From Streptomyces griseosporeus (lineage in GTDB: Bacteria; Actinomycetota; Actinomycetes; Streptomycetales; Streptomycetaceae), in the NCBI RefSeq assembly GCF_014656055.1, contig NZ_BNBR01000006.1:124001-188000 (forward strand): DNA of 64,000 bases, written 5' to 3'. The translations under genes and the position numbers were made by a program. The notes under the pieces were generated by a model. That model saw nothing but the letters and a program-made list of their open reading frames with translations, did no database searches and was not told the DNA's origin. Shown here piece by piece: positions 55,910 to 64,000 of the stretch (within the stretch, counting starts at the first letter, position 1; each line of letters begins with the position of its first letter).

Positions 55910-56778
55910 GGGGCCGTGGGCTCCTTGTGCTCGGCGATGCGGGCGAACTCCTCGACGGTCAGGGCCTCGCCGCGGGCCTGCGGGGAGACGCCCGCGGCGA
56001 CGAGCGCGGCCTCGGCGGCGGCCGCGGAGCCCGCCCAGCCGGCCAGCGCTGCGCGCAGCGTCTTGCGGCGCTGGGCGAAGGCCGCGTCGACGACGGCGAA
56101 GACCTCCGCCTTCGACGCGGTCGTCTTGAGCGGCTCGGTGCGGCGGACCAGGGAGACGAGCCCGCTGTCGACGTTGGGCGCCGGCCAGAACACGTTCCGC
56201 CCGATGGCGCCGGCCCGCTTCACCTCGGCGTACCAGTTCGCCTTCACGGACGGCACGCCGTACACCTTCGAGCCGGGCCCGGCGGCGAGCCGATCGGCGA
56301 CCTCGGACTGCACCATGACGAGGGTGCGCTCGATGGTCGGGAAGGTGTCGAGCATGTGCAGCAGGACCGGCACGGCCACGTTGTACGGCAGGTTCGCGAC
56401 CAGCGCGGTGGGCGGCGGGCCGGGCAGCCCGGTGACGTGCATGGCGTCGGAGTGCACCAGCGCGAACCGGTCGGCGCGCTCCGGCATCCGGGCGGCGATC
56501 GTCGCGGGCAGCGCGGCGGCGAGCACGTCGTCGATCTCGACGGCCGTGACCCGGTCGGCCACCTCCAGCAGGGCGAGGGTGAGGGAGCCCAGCCCCGGGC
56601 CGACCTCGACGACCACGTCGTCGGGGCGCACCTCGGCGGTGCGGACGATCCGGCGGACCGTGTTCGCGTCGATGACGAAGTTCTGGCCGCGCTGCTTGGT
56701 GGGACGCACGCCGAGGGCCGCCGCGAGTTCACGGATGTCGGCGGGGCCCAGCAGGGCGTCGGGGGTGGGGCTGCTCAC
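55906..56778 (-). CDS. rsmA: 16S rRNA (adenine1518-N6/adenine1519-N6)-dimethyltransferase
   Basis: A 290-residue KsgA-type methyltransferase that dimethylates two adenines in helix 45 of 16S rRNA. Seen are 'KQRGQNFVIDANTVRRIV', SAM motif 'VVVEVGPGLGSLTLALLE', 'VTAVEIDD' (ribose acid), and the catalytic 'LVANLPYNVAVPVL' (NLPY). GTG 56778 is the start; the preceding residues are compositionally odd. It is upstream of ispE with overlap and follows the rpfB gene, 50 bases away. Also known as ksgA. Confidence 0.97.
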   Translation of the reverse strand: MSSPTPDALLGPADIRELAAALGVRPTKQRGQNFVIDANTVRRIVRTAEVRPDDVVVEVGPGLGSLTLALLEVADRVTAVEIDDVLAAALPATIAARMPERADRFALVHSDAMHVTGLPGPPPTALVANLPYNVAVPVLLHMLDTFPTIERTLVMVQSEVADRLAAGPGSKVYGVPSVKANWYAEVKRAGAIGRNVFWPAPNVDSGLVSLVRRTEPLKTTASKAEVFAVVDAAFAQRRKTLRAALAGWAGSAAAAEAALVAAGVSPQARGEALTVEEFARIAEHKEPTAP

Positions 56779-56828
56779 GGGACAAGGGTACGGGGACGAG
56801 CCGACCGCGCCGGACGCCCCGAGGCCGC

Positions 56829-58283
56829 TCACCCGTGCAGGCGGGCGCCGCAGTGCGGCCAGGGGCTCGCGCCGCGGCGCATGTAGAGCTTCTTCGCGCG
56901 GTACGTCTGCTCGGCGGCCGGCGCGTCCTGGGGCCGCCCGCTGCCGCCGAGGCTGTGCCAGGTCCGCGTGTCGAACTGGTAGAGGCCGCCGTACGTGCCG
57001 GAGGGGTCGACCGCGTCCGGCCGCCCGCCGGACTCGCACGCGGCGAGGCCCTGCCAGTTCAGGTCGTCGGCACCGCCCGCGGAGGCGGGCAGCGGCTTGG
57101 TGCCGACCTTCACCACCTGGGTGCGCGGCGCGCGCACCAGCTCGCTGCCGGTGCGTCGCGGTTTCTGCCGTACGCCGTTGACGGTCCGCAGGGCGTAGGT
57201 GACCCGGCGCAGCCCGGGGCGGCCGGCCTGTTCGATCACTTCGGTGCCCTTGAACAGGGTGGGGTCGTCCGTGCGCCGCACCTCGAAGGGGATCGCCTCC
57301 TCCCGGGTCTCCTTGGACGCGCTGATCCGCAGCACGGTGACCGTCTGTCCCTCGCGCGGGAAGCTGCCGGGCGCCACCGAGGTGGTGTCCTGCCCGCGCA
57401 GGGTGACGCCGGCCTCCTCGACGGCCTCGCGGACGGTGGCGGCGTTGGTGCGGATGGTGCGGGCGCGGCCGTCTGCCATGACCGTGACCGTGCGTTCGGT
57501 GCGCACGTCGAGGGCGAGGCCCTCGCGTCCGATGGGCAGGGAGCGCGAGGTGGACAGGTACGCGCCCTCCGCGCGCACGCCGAGCTGCCGGAGCGCGCCC
57601 TCCACGGTGTGGGCCGTGGTCCACACCTCGCGCCGCTGCCCGTCGAGGGTGAGGCGTACGGGGCGGCCGTAGCGGACGACGACCTCGTCGCCGCTGGCGA
57701 GTTCCTCGTCGGGGCCGGGCGCGACGACGTCGTGCGCCCCGACGTGGACGCCCTCCTCGGCGAGCAGGTCGCTGACGTCGTCGGCGAAGGTGTGCAGGGT
57801 GCGCGGCCGGCCCCCGTCGACGCTCAGCTCGATGGCCTTGTCCTTGGCGACGAAGGCGGTGGTGCCGCCGGCCAGGAAGGCGACGACCAGGGCCTGGGGC
57901 AGCAGGCGGCGCACGGAGCCGTCCGCGCGTTCGGGGTGGCGCGCCCTGCGCCGGCGGGCGGCGCGCCCGCCGGTTCCGGCGCGCACCGCGGGCGCGGGCA
58001 CGTCCGTCGCCTCGCCCGGCCCGCCCGGGCCCCAGCCCTGGCGGGGCAGGGTCGCGTCGGCCTGCGTGTCGTGGGCGCGGGGGGCCTCGTACGCGTAGGA
58101 GGCCGCGTGGTCGTCGTAGGCCTCGCGGCCGTCATACGCCCCGGGGGCCTCGTAGGAGGACCGGTAGGGGTCGGTGTACGGCTCGCCGTAGCCGATGGTC
58201 TCCGCGGTGTGCGGGTCGAAGGGGACGTACGTCCGCGTGTACGCCTCCGCGTACGCCTGCTCGTAGTAGTGCGAGTTGCTCAC
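56829..58283 (-). CDS. rpfB: Resuscitation-promoting factor (RpfB-like)
   Basis: A 484-residue precursor. The N-terminal cytoplasmic part (1-125) is Y/A/E-rich; a hydrophobic anchor follows at about 135-152 ('ALVVAFLAGGTTAFVA'). Three DUF348 (ubiquitin-like) repeats are next ('VSDLLAEEGVHVG', 'TVEGALRQLGVR', 'TVREAVEEAGVTL'), then a G5 domain ('EEAIPFEVRRTDDPTLFKGTEVI'), and the Rpf transglycosylase domain ('NWQGLAACESGGRPD' with catalytic Glu, 'TYGGLYQFDTRTW'). RpfB cleaves peptidoglycan and supports germination/resuscitation. GTG 58283 has GGAGCG upstream. Conserved order rpfB-rsmA-ispE. Confidence 0.93.
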   Translation of the reverse strand: MSNSHYYEQAYAEAYTRTYVPFDPHTAETIGYGEPYTDPYRSSYEAPGAYDGREAYDDHAASYAYEAPRAHDTQADATLPRQGWGPGGPGEATDVPAPAVRAGTGGRAARRRRARHPERADGSVRRLLPQALVVAFLAGGTTAFVAKDKAIELSVDGGRPRTLHTFADDVSDLLAEEGVHVGAHDVVAPGPDEELASGDEVVVRYGRPVRLTLDGQRREVWTTAHTVEGALRQLGVRAEGAYLSTSRSLPIGREGLALDVRTERTVTVMADGRARTIRTNAATVREAVEEAGVTLRGQDTTSVAPGSFPREGQTVTVLRISASKETREEAIPFEVRRTDDPTLFKGTEVIEQAGRPGLRRVTYALRTVNGVRQKPRRTGSELVRAPRTQVVKVGTKPLPASAGGADDLNWQGLAACESGGRPDAVDPSGTYGGLYQFDTRTWHSLGGSGRPQDAPAAEQTYRAKKLYMRRGASPWPHCGARLHG

Positions 58284-58410
58284 GCCGACACGCTCCAGGG
58301 GTGCGGGGATCCGGGTCGTCCGCAGGGTCCGATCGGGCCCCCAGAACCTAGCGGAGCGGCCGTCACTCTCCAAAGCGGCACGACCACGGAGCGTTGTCGG
58401 CGGGCGGGTG

Positions 58411-59280
58411 TCAGTAGCCGAAGGCGCGGGCGGTGTTGGCGGCGAGCGCGGTGGCCAGCGTGTCCTCGTCGGTGCCGCGCACGGCGGCCATCGCGCGCAC
58501 GGTGACCGGGACGAGGTAGGGGGCGTTGGGCCGCCCCCGGTAGGGCGCCGGGGTCAGGAACGGGGCGTCGGTCTCCACCAGGACCAGCTCCAGCGGCGCG
58601 ACGGCGAGCGCGTCGCGCAGGTTCTGGGCGTTCTTGAAGGTGACGTTGCCGGCGAAGGACATGTAGTAGCCGGCGCGGGCGCAGATCTCGGCCATGCCGG
58701 CGTCGCCCGAGTAGCAGTGGAAGACGGTCCGCTCGGGGGCGCCCTCCTCCTTCAGGACGCGCAGGACGTCGGCGTGGGCCTCGCGGTCGTGGATGACCAG
58801 GGCCTTTCCGTGCCGCTTGGCGATCTCGATGTGGGCGCGGAAGGAGTGCTCCTGCGCGGCCTTGCCCTCCTCGCCGGTGCGGAAGTAGTCCAGGCCGGTC
58901 TCGCCGACGCCCTTGACGTGCGGGAGCGCGGCGAGGCGATCGATCTCGGCGAGCGCCTCGTCGAGCGCCGCCGCGCCCCCGGCCTCCCGCTCGCCCTGCC
59001 GGGACCAGCCGTCGGGGTCGCCGTGGACGATGCGCGGGGCCTCGTTGGGGTGCAGGGCGACGGCCGCGTGGACGGCGTCGTACCGGGCGGCCGTCTCGGC
59101 GGCCCACTGCGAGCCGCGGACGTCGCAGCCGACCTGGACGACGGTGGTCACCCCCACGGACGCCGCCTTCGCCAGCCCCTCCTCGACCGTGCCGGACTGC
59201 ATGTCGAGGTGGGTGTGCGAGTCGGCGACCGGGACCCGGAGGGGCTCCGGCAGGGGCGGGGCTTCGGCGTGGGAAGGCAT
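58411..59280 (-). CDS. TatD-family metal-dependent hydrolase/DNase
   Basis: A 289-residue TIM-barrel protein. Metal ligands are seen in 'VADSHTHLD' (H-x-H), 'VKGVGETGLDYFR' (E), 'ALVIHDREAHAD' (H), 'TVFHCYSGD' (H) and 'VLVETDAPFL' (D). TatD proteins have 3'-5' DNase activity and possibly roles in RNA or D-aminoacyl-tRNA handling. ATG 59280 gives a slightly extended N-terminus of 20 residues before the first metal motif. It lies upstream of rpfB in the same direction, as in other actinobacteria. Confidence 0.94.
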   Translation of the reverse strand: MPSHAEAPPLPEPLRVPVADSHTHLDMQSGTVEEGLAKAASVGVTTVVQVGCDVRGSQWAAETAARYDAVHAAVALHPNEAPRIVHGDPDGWSRQGEREAGGAAALDEALAEIDRLAALPHVKGVGETGLDYFRTGEEGKAAQEHSFRAHIEIAKRHGKALVIHDREAHADVLRVLKEEGAPERTVFHCYSGDAGMAEICARAGYYMSFAGNVTFKNAQNLRDALAVAPLELVLVETDAPFLTPAPYRGRPNAPYLVPVTVRAMAAVRGTDEDTLATALAANTARAFGY

Positions 59281-59352
59281 GCCCCGATCCTACGGAAGGG
59301 GCACGCCCGGCCGGCGCGGGGAGCGGGGACGGCCGGCCGGCACCGGGAGCGG

Positions 59353-59754
59353 TCAGCCCGCCTTGCGCTGGAAGGGGTGGAGGAGGTCGGAGAGGTGCCA
59401 GTGGTGGTCCGCGGCCGGTTCCCCGGCGGCGGCCGGGGCCTCGGCGGGTCCGGCCTGCGGTGCGGGCCGGTTCCGGCCGGCTGCCGCGCGCACCGACGCC
59501 ACCTGCCCGGCGCGCATGATGCGCACGACGTGGTGGTCGCAGTTGTGGCACACGGGCCGGCGCAGCGGTGAGGGCACGACCTGTCCGTCGGTGACGTAGA
59601 TGACGTAGTCGTGGCCGTCGGCGTCGGTGTGGTGCTCTATCTCGTACGACTGTTCCCAGCCGTGCCCGCAGCGCATGCAGGCGAACGCGTACGACTCGTG
59701 GACGACGGCGGTGGCACCGGCCCGCAGGCCGGTCTGCTCGGTGATGTCGCTCAT
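59353..59754 (-). CDS. Zinc-ribbon-like hypothetical protein
   Basis: A 133-residue protein with C-x-x-C pairs in 'FACMRCGHGW' (about residues 27-32) and 'PVCHNCDHHVV' (about 71-76), separated by 40 residues; together they should bind one zinc. The conserved core 'VHESYAFACMRCGHGWEQSYEIEHH' is followed by an A/P-rich linker and an H/W-rich tail ('DHHWHLSDLLHPFQRK'). I do not recognise a characterised family. ATG 59754 has AGGAGCC upstream; the frame continues up but with non-coding character. Same strand as tatD, 72 bases upstream of it. Confidence 0.8.
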   Translation of the reverse strand: MSDITEQTGLRAGATAVVHESYAFACMRCGHGWEQSYEIEHHTDADGHDYVIYVTDGQVVPSPLRRPVCHNCDHHVVRIMRAGQVASVRAAAGRNRPAPQAGPAEAPAAAGEPAADHHWHLSDLLHPFQRKAG

Positions 59755-59892
59755 GCCGGCTCCTGTTTGTCCGCTGGGACGCGGGACGAACTGCGTCCCG
59801 TCCTCCAGTGGATGCCTCGACGCGGCGTGAATGCACATGTCCTGTCGAGTGTTGGAGCCGATTTGGGCGTCGCTTGCCACAAAGGCGTCAAT

Positions 59893-59926
59893 GGCCGGAA
59901 TCCCTTTGCCATTTCCGGCCGGTTTT
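59893..59926 (+). terminator. Hairpin with T-run on the plus strand, no plus-strand gene in front
   Basis: GGCCGGAA (59893-59900) pairs with TTCCGGCC (59913-59920), followed by GGTTTTTG. The shape is that of an intrinsic terminator on the plus strand, rare in this window. The closest plus-strand protein gene upstream is more than 4 kb away. It could belong to a small RNA starting in 59755-59890 or be a structural element in the leader of the zinc-ribbon gene on the other strand. Confidence 0.45.
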
Positions 59927-60020
59927 TGCCGCGCTATGGGGCGCGCGCTCAAAGGACATGCGCCCTGCTCAGAGGCGGTTTCGCACCCCCGCGCACCCGC
60001 GCCCTACGCGCCCACGCGCC

Positions 60021-60869
60021 CTACGCCCCCGCCTGCTTGGCGGCGACCACCGCGTCGAAGACCTCACGCTTGGGCACCCCGGCCTCCACGGCCACCGCCG
60101 CGATCGCCTCCTTGCGGCGCTCGCCCGCCTCCTCGCGCACCCGCACGCGCCGCACCAGCTCCGCCGCGTCGACGGGCGCCGCGGCGCGCGCCGGTGCGCC
60201 CTCCACCACGACCGTGATCTCCCCGCGCACGCCCTCGGCCGCCCACTCCGCCAGCTCGGCGAGCGGGCCGCGGCGCACCTCCTCGTACGTCTTGGTCAGC
60301 TCGCGGCACACCGCCGCGCGGCGCTCGGCTCCGAACACCTCGGCCATCGCGGCGAGGGTGTCGTCGAGCCGGTGCGGCGCCTCGAAGTAGACGAGGGTGC
60401 GGCGCTCCTCGGCGACCTCGCGCAGCCGGGAGAGGCGCTCGCCGGCCTTGCGCGGCAGGAACCCCTCGAAGCAGAACCGGTCGACGGGCAGCCCGGACAG
60501 GGCGAGCGCGGTGAGCACGGCGGACGGGCCGGGAACGGCGGTGACCTTGATGTCCTGCTCGACGGCGGCGGCGACCAGCCGGTAGCCGGGGTCGGAGACG
60601 GACGGCATGCCCGCGTCGGTGACGAGCAGCACGCGCGCGCCGCCGACGAGTTCCTCGACCAGTTCGGGGGTGCGGGCGGACTCGTTGCCCTCGAAGTACG
60701 ACACGACGCGCCCCTTGGGCGTCACGCCCAGCGCCTGCGTCAGCCGGCGCAGCCGCCGTGTGTCCTCGGCGGCGACCACGTCCGCGCCGGCCAGCTCCTC
60801 GGCGAGCCGGGGCGGCGCGTCCTGGATGTCGCCGATGGGGGTGCCCGCCAAAACAAGGGTTCCAGTCAC
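60021..60869 (-). CDS. rsmI: 16S rRNA (cytidine1402-2'-O)-methyltransferase
   Basis: A 282-residue tetrapyrrole-methylase-fold enzyme. Motifs: 'LVLAGTPIGDIQDAPPR' (start), 'VVAAEDTRRLRRL', 'YFEGNESARTPELVE', 'VTDAGMPSVSDPGYRLV' (SAM site), 'VPGPSAVLTALALSGLP', and 'VYFEAPHRLDDTL'. It methylates the ribose of C1402 at the decoding centre. GTG 60869 is the start, and codons upstream lie within the promoter region shared with pmt. It is divergent from the mannosyltransferase gene. Confidence 0.95.
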   Translation of the reverse strand: MTGTLVLAGTPIGDIQDAPPRLAEELAGADVVAAEDTRRLRRLTQALGVTPKGRVVSYFEGNESARTPELVEELVGGARVLLVTDAGMPSVSDPGYRLVAAAVEQDIKVTAVPGPSAVLTALALSGLPVDRFCFEGFLPRKAGERLSRLREVAEERRTLVYFEAPHRLDDTLAAMAEVFGAERRAAVCRELTKTYEEVRRGPLAELAEWAAEGVRGEITVVVEGAPARAAAPVDAAELVRRVRVREEAGERRKEAIAAVAVEAGVPKREVFDAVVAAKQAGA

Positions 60870-60976
60870 GCCCCCATCCTCCCAGGGCCGGGAGTGGGCG
60901 GGGACCAACCGGTCGCATCCGGACCGGTACCGCCGGGGCACGGGACTCCCACAGACGACTTCCCTACGATGGCGCG

Positions 60977-62719
60977 GTGACCAGTACCGCGTCCTCCACG
61001 GACACCCGGCAGGACCAGCAGGCGCCCGATGCGCGGCCGTCGTGGCAGCAGCGGCTGCGCCGTTACGGATACTCGGCGCGGCCCGCGAGCGACGTGCGCG
61101 CCCGGCTCGTACCGCCGTTCGCCGCGCCCGGCACACGCCTGTGGCAGGCGCTGGGCGTCCCGCCGGTGCTCGCCGATCGCATCGCGCGCTGGTCCGGCTG
61201 GGGCGGCCCGCTGCTGGTGACGCTGCTGGCCGGGGTGCTGCGGTTCTGGAACCTGGGCAGCCCGCACGCGGTGATATTCGACGAGACGTACTACGCCAAG
61301 GACGCGTGGGCGATCGTCCACCACGGGTTCGAGGTCAACTGGGACAAGGACGTCAACAAGCTGATCCTCGACTCCGGCGGGCATGTGACGCTGCCGTCGG
61401 ACGCGGCGTACGTCGTGCACCCGCCGGTCGGCAAGTACGTGATCGGGCTGGGCGAGCTGATGTTCGGGTTCGACCCGTTCGGCTGGCGGTTCATGACCGC
61501 GCTGCTCGGCACGCTGTCGGTGCTGATGCTGTGCCGGATCGGGCGCCGCCTGTTCCGCTCGACGTTCCTCGGCTGCCTGGCCGGGGCGCTGATGGCGGTG
61601 GACGGCCTGCACTTCGTGATGAGCCGCACCTCGCTGCTCGACGGGGTGCTGATGTTCTTCGTGCTGGCCGCGTTCGGCTGCCTGGTGGTCGACCGGGACC
61701 GGGCGCGGGAGCGGCTGGCGGCCGCGCTGCCGGCGGACGAGGACGGCCGGGTGCGCCCGGACGCGCACGTCGCCGACACGCTGTCGCTGGGCCGGCGGCC
61801 CTGGCGCTGGCTGGCGGGCCTGATGCTGGGTCTGGCGATCGGCACGAAGTGGAACGGCCTGTACGTGCTGGTGGCGTTCTGCGTGATGACCGTGCTGTGG
61901 GACGTCGCCGCGCGCCGGGTGGCCGGCGCCCGCCACCCCTACACGGCGGTGATCAAGCACGACCTGGGGCTGGCGTTCCTGGCGACGGTGCCCGTCGCGC
62001 TCGTCACCTACCTCGCCTCGTGGACCGGCTGGATCCTGTCCCCCACGGACGGCACGGGCGGCTACTACCGCAACTGGGCCGCCACGGACGGCAAGCACAG
62101 CAGCTGGTCGTGGCTGTTCCCGGACTGGTGGCGCAGCCTGTGGCACTACGAGCACGAGGTGTACGAGTTCCACCTCAACCTGCACTCGCCGCACACCTAC
62201 CAGTCCAACCCGTGGAGCTGGATCGTCCTCGGGCGCCCGGTGTCGTACTTCTACGAGTCCCCGGCGCCCGGCACGGACGGCTGCCCGGCCGACGTGGGCG
62301 ACAAGTGCGCGCGGGAGGTCCTCGCGCTCGGCACGCCGCTGCTGTGGTGGGCGGCGTGCTTCGCGATCGCCTACGTCCTGTGGCGCTGGTTCTTCCGCCG
62401 CGACTGGCGTGCGGGCGCGATCGCCTGCGGCATCGCGGCCGGCTACCTGCCGTGGTTCCTGTACCAGGAGCGCACGATCTTCCTCTTCTACGCCGTGGTC
62501 TTCGTGCCGTTCCTGTGCCTGGCGGTGGCGATGCTGATCGGCGCGCTCATCGGCCCACCGGGCTCGTCCGACACCCGCAGGGTGGCGGGCGCGACGGGCG
62601 CGGGCGTCCTGGTCCTGCTGATCGCCTGGAACTTCATCTACTTCTGGCCGATCTACACCGGCACGGCGATCCCGATCGACGACTGGCGGTCGCGGATGTG
62701 GCTGGATACGTGGGTCTAG
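60977..62719 (+). CDS. pmt: Dolichyl/polyprenyl-phosphate-mannose-protein mannosyltransferase
   Basis: A 580-residue GT39-family membrane enzyme that transfers mannose from polyprenyl-phosphate-mannose to serine/threonine of exported proteins. The catalytic loop 'VIFDETYYAKDAWAI' (D-E, near residue 95) and 'HPPVGKYVIGLGELMFG' are conserved PMT features; about ten transmembrane helices follow, with a large extracytoplasmic domain including 'SYFYESPAPGTDGCPADVG'. GTG 60977 is the start, since the upstream frame is intergenic. In Streptomyces Pmt glycosylates the phage phiC31 receptor and cell-wall proteins. It is divergent from rsmI. Confidence 0.95.
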   Translation: MTSTASSTDTRQDQQAPDARPSWQQRLRRYGYSARPASDVRARLVPPFAAPGTRLWQALGVPPVLADRIARWSGWGGPLLVTLLAGVLRFWNLGSPHAVIFDETYYAKDAWAIVHHGFEVNWDKDVNKLILDSGGHVTLPSDAAYVVHPPVGKYVIGLGELMFGFDPFGWRFMTALLGTLSVLMLCRIGRRLFRSTFLGCLAGALMAVDGLHFVMSRTSLLDGVLMFFVLAAFGCLVVDRDRARERLAAALPADEDGRVRPDAHVADTLSLGRRPWRWLAGLMLGLAIGTKWNGLYVLVAFCVMTVLWDVAARRVAGARHPYTAVIKHDLGLAFLATVPVALVTYLASWTGWILSPTDGTGGYYRNWAATDGKHSSWSWLFPDWWRSLWHYEHEVYEFHLNLHSPHTYQSNPWSWIVLGRPVSYFYESPAPGTDGCPADVGDKCAREVLALGTPLLWWAACFAIAYVLWRWFFRRDWRAGAIACGIAAGYLPWFLYQERTIFLFYAVVFVPFLCLAVAMLIGALIGPPGSSDTRRVAGATGAGVLVLLIAWNFIYFWPIYTGTAIPIDDWRSRMWLDTWV

Positions 62720-62726
62720 CTTCGGT

Positions 62727-62770
62727 GCCGCTCGCCGGCGGTCGGCCCCTGCGGGCCGCCGGCGAGCGGC
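62727..62770. terminator. Bidirectional hairpin terminator between pmt and peptidoglycan-binding gene
   Basis: A perfect 15-bp stem GCCGCTCGCCGGCGG (62727-62741) and its complement (62756-62770) with a 14-base loop lies between convergent stops 62719 and 62785. Confidence 0.87.
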
Positions 62771-62784
62771 CCGGAGACAGTCCC

Positions 62785-63195
62785 TCAGCAGACCTCAGCC
62801 GTCGAGTTCGCCCAGAAGACGAGGAACGACCAGGTCTGCGCCGCGATGACGCCATCGACGGTGATGCCGGCGCAGCGCTGGAACTGCTTCGTCGCGCGGG
62901 CGGTGACCGGGCCGAAGTCCCCGTCCTCGTCCAGATCCAGTCCCGGTATCGCGTTGTTCAGGTAGCACTGGGCCTGCTGGACGGCGCGTCCTGACGAGCC
63001 GGTCTTCAGCGTCGGGCGCTGATTGGTGTAGTTGCAGACGTCGTCGGCCCCGTGGGTGATCACCCCGCTCGGCTCCGCCGCAGCCGTGACAGCGGCGCGG
63101 GACTCCGCCCGAGGGCTCGACGGCGCCGCTACGGCCGTCCCGCTGCCGAGGGCGAGGAGTGCCACAACGGTCACGCAAGGCAGCAACCGTCGCAT
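62785..63195 (-). CDS. Secreted peptidoglycan-binding-domain protein
   Basis: A 136-residue precursor with signal peptide ('LLPCVTVVALLALGSGTAVAAP', cleavage after about residue 27). A PG_binding_1 domain follows: 'LKTGSSGRAVQQAQCYLN', 'DGDFGPVTARATKQFQRCAGITVDGVIAAQTW' in pieces. Four cysteines in the mature part may form disulfides. There is no catalytic domain, so it is a wall-binding module alone. ATG 63195 is chosen because GGGAG lies nine bases upstream; ATG 63204 touches the ribosome site directly. Confidence 0.88.
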   Translation of the reverse strand: MRRLLPCVTVVALLALGSGTAVAAPSSPRAESRAAVTAAAEPSGVITHGADDVCNYTNQRPTLKTGSSGRAVQQAQCYLNNAIPGLDLDEDGDFGPVTARATKQFQRCAGITVDGVIAAQTWSFLVFWANSTAEVC

Positions 63196-63417
63196 CTGAA
63201 TCATCTCCCGAAAAGCGGATCCCCTGTCTCCAGCATGCCTTTTCACCCCATTGGTCGCATCCGCTGAGCAGGGCTCAGTCCGTCCTCCCCCGCTGGTCGC
63301 GATCTCCGTTGAGCCAACATCCGGAAACGTCCCCCACAGTTGACCCTCCCGCCACTTACAGTGCGGAGGGCTGACCGTCGGGGGACGGGACGGACGGGGA
63401 AACGGGGAGGGCGCGCG

Positions 63418-64000
63418 ATGCGCAAGGGAGTGAAGGCCGCCATAGTCGGCTCGGTGTTCGCCGTGATGGTGGGCGGGGCCGGGTACGGCGCGTACAACGT
63501 CGTGTCCGCGCTGAACGGCGACGGCGGCAGCGGGGCGAGCGGTCCGGCGCCGGTGCGGACCGGGCCGCCCGGCAGTGACGAGGTGCGGGAGACGAGCACG
63601 GCGTTCTTCGCCGCCTGGGCGAAGGGCCAGGCCGCGCAGGCCGCGTCGTACACCGACAACGCCGCGATGGCCGAGCCGCTGCTGGCGTCGTACGGGCAGA
63701 GCGCGCACATCACGGGCGTGAGGATCACACCGGGTGCGGTGAACGGGGCGAGCGTGCCGTTCAGCGTGCGGGCGACCGTGTCGTACGGGGGGAAGTCCAA
63801 GCCGCTCGCCTACAGCAGCAGCCTGCGCGTCGTGCGCGGTGTCACCACCGGGCGGGCGCTGGTGGACTGGGCGCCGTCCGTGGTGCACCCGCAGCTGAGG
63901 AACATGGACGACACGCTCGTCACCGGCGAGTCGGCCGCCCCGGCGATCGAGGCCGTGGACCGCGAGGGCAAGGTCCTGACGAAGGAGAAGTACCCCTCGC
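63418..64000 (+). CDS. Penicillin-binding protein, N-terminal part (3' end outside window)
   Basis: 194 codons run off the right edge without a stop. An N-terminal anchor helix ('AAIVGSVFAVMVGGAGYGAY', about residues 7-26) is followed by an NTF2-like MecA_N domain ('TSTAFFAAWAKGQAAQAASYTDN', 'VVRGVTTGRALVDWAPSVVHPQL') and the beginning of a segment 'AIEAVDREGKVLTKEKYPS' typical of class B transpeptidases. The transpeptidase domain itself lies beyond the window. ATG 63418 is preceded by GGGGAGG. Confidence 0.9.
   Translation, partial: MRKGVKAAIVGSVFAVMVGGAGYGAYNVVSALNGDGGSGASGPAPVRTGPPGSDEVRETSTAFFAAWAKGQAAQAASYTDNAAMAEPLLASYGQSAHITGVRITPGAVNGASVPFSVRATVSYGGKSKPLAYSSSLRVVRGVTTGRALVDWAPSVVHPQLRNMDDTLVTGESAAPAIEAVDREGKVLTKEKYPS

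Overview
The window is chromosomal DNA from a high-GC actinobacterium, almost certainly a Streptomyces. The evidence is extreme third-position GC with long antisense shadow frames, frequent GTG starts, many 1-4 bp start/stop overlaps, and a recognisable Streptomyces core gene set: mfd, glmU-prs-rplY-pth, ppc, galT-galE-galK, ispE-rsmA-rpfB-tatD, rsmI and pmt. The order resembles what I remember of the S. coelicolor core chromosome; this was not checked by alignment. I see no prophage, insertion sequence or CRISPR array.

Left part (1-7,270): the N-terminal 333 codons of a large exported wall-associated/RHS-type protein run off the left edge. Next come a membrane-anchored one-lobe BMP-like protein, a GNAT acetyltransferase, an unrecognised protein, a secreted HNH lipoprotein, an SCO6745-like protein, and an SDR/MerR pair with a MerR-type operator. 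Positions 7,270-18,750 carry mfd, a FtsX/MacB-type ABC exporter, a DHA2-type MFS exporter and a DUF485/solute-sodium-symporter pair.

Positions 18,750-25,370 are the most unusual part. After a DivIVA-like coiled-coil protein comes a compact island of polymorphic-toxin-type domains joined to SUKH immunity domains: a 995-residue YrhB-like/proline-rich/deaminase/SUKH-4 protein, a WHH-type HNH nuclease/SUKH protein, and, divergently, a YwqJ-like deaminase followed by a SUKH-3 protein. None shows a signal peptide, so they look cytoplasmic. An orphan histidine kinase and a helix-turn-helix/LAGLIDADG-like gene abutting tRNA-Gln(UUG) follow.

Positions 27,780-38,270 hold housekeeping genes (glmU, prs, rplY/ctc, pth, ppc), a sortase-type surface protein, and a desaturase-TetR pair with a palindromic operator. 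Positions 38,270-41,880 hold csbD, a VOC protein plus methyltransferase divergent from a MarR regulator, a NarL-type regulator and a GNAT enzyme. Positions 41,930-47,350 are the Leloir galactose operon divergent from a sugar-type SSS symporter, which probably supplies its substrate. Positions 47,480-64,000 carry a response regulator with a degenerate receiver, two tandem PQQ-like propeller membrane proteins, an ABC-F ATPase, a Uma2 nuclease, ispE, rsmA, rpfB, tatD, rsmI, a protein O-mannosyltransferase, a peptidoglycan-binding protein, and the start of a penicillin-binding protein running off the right edge.

Convergent gene pairs are commonly separated by perfect GC-rich hairpins at 18,700, 33,472, 38,237 and 62,727. 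Functions are assigned from motifs read by eye; no database search was run.
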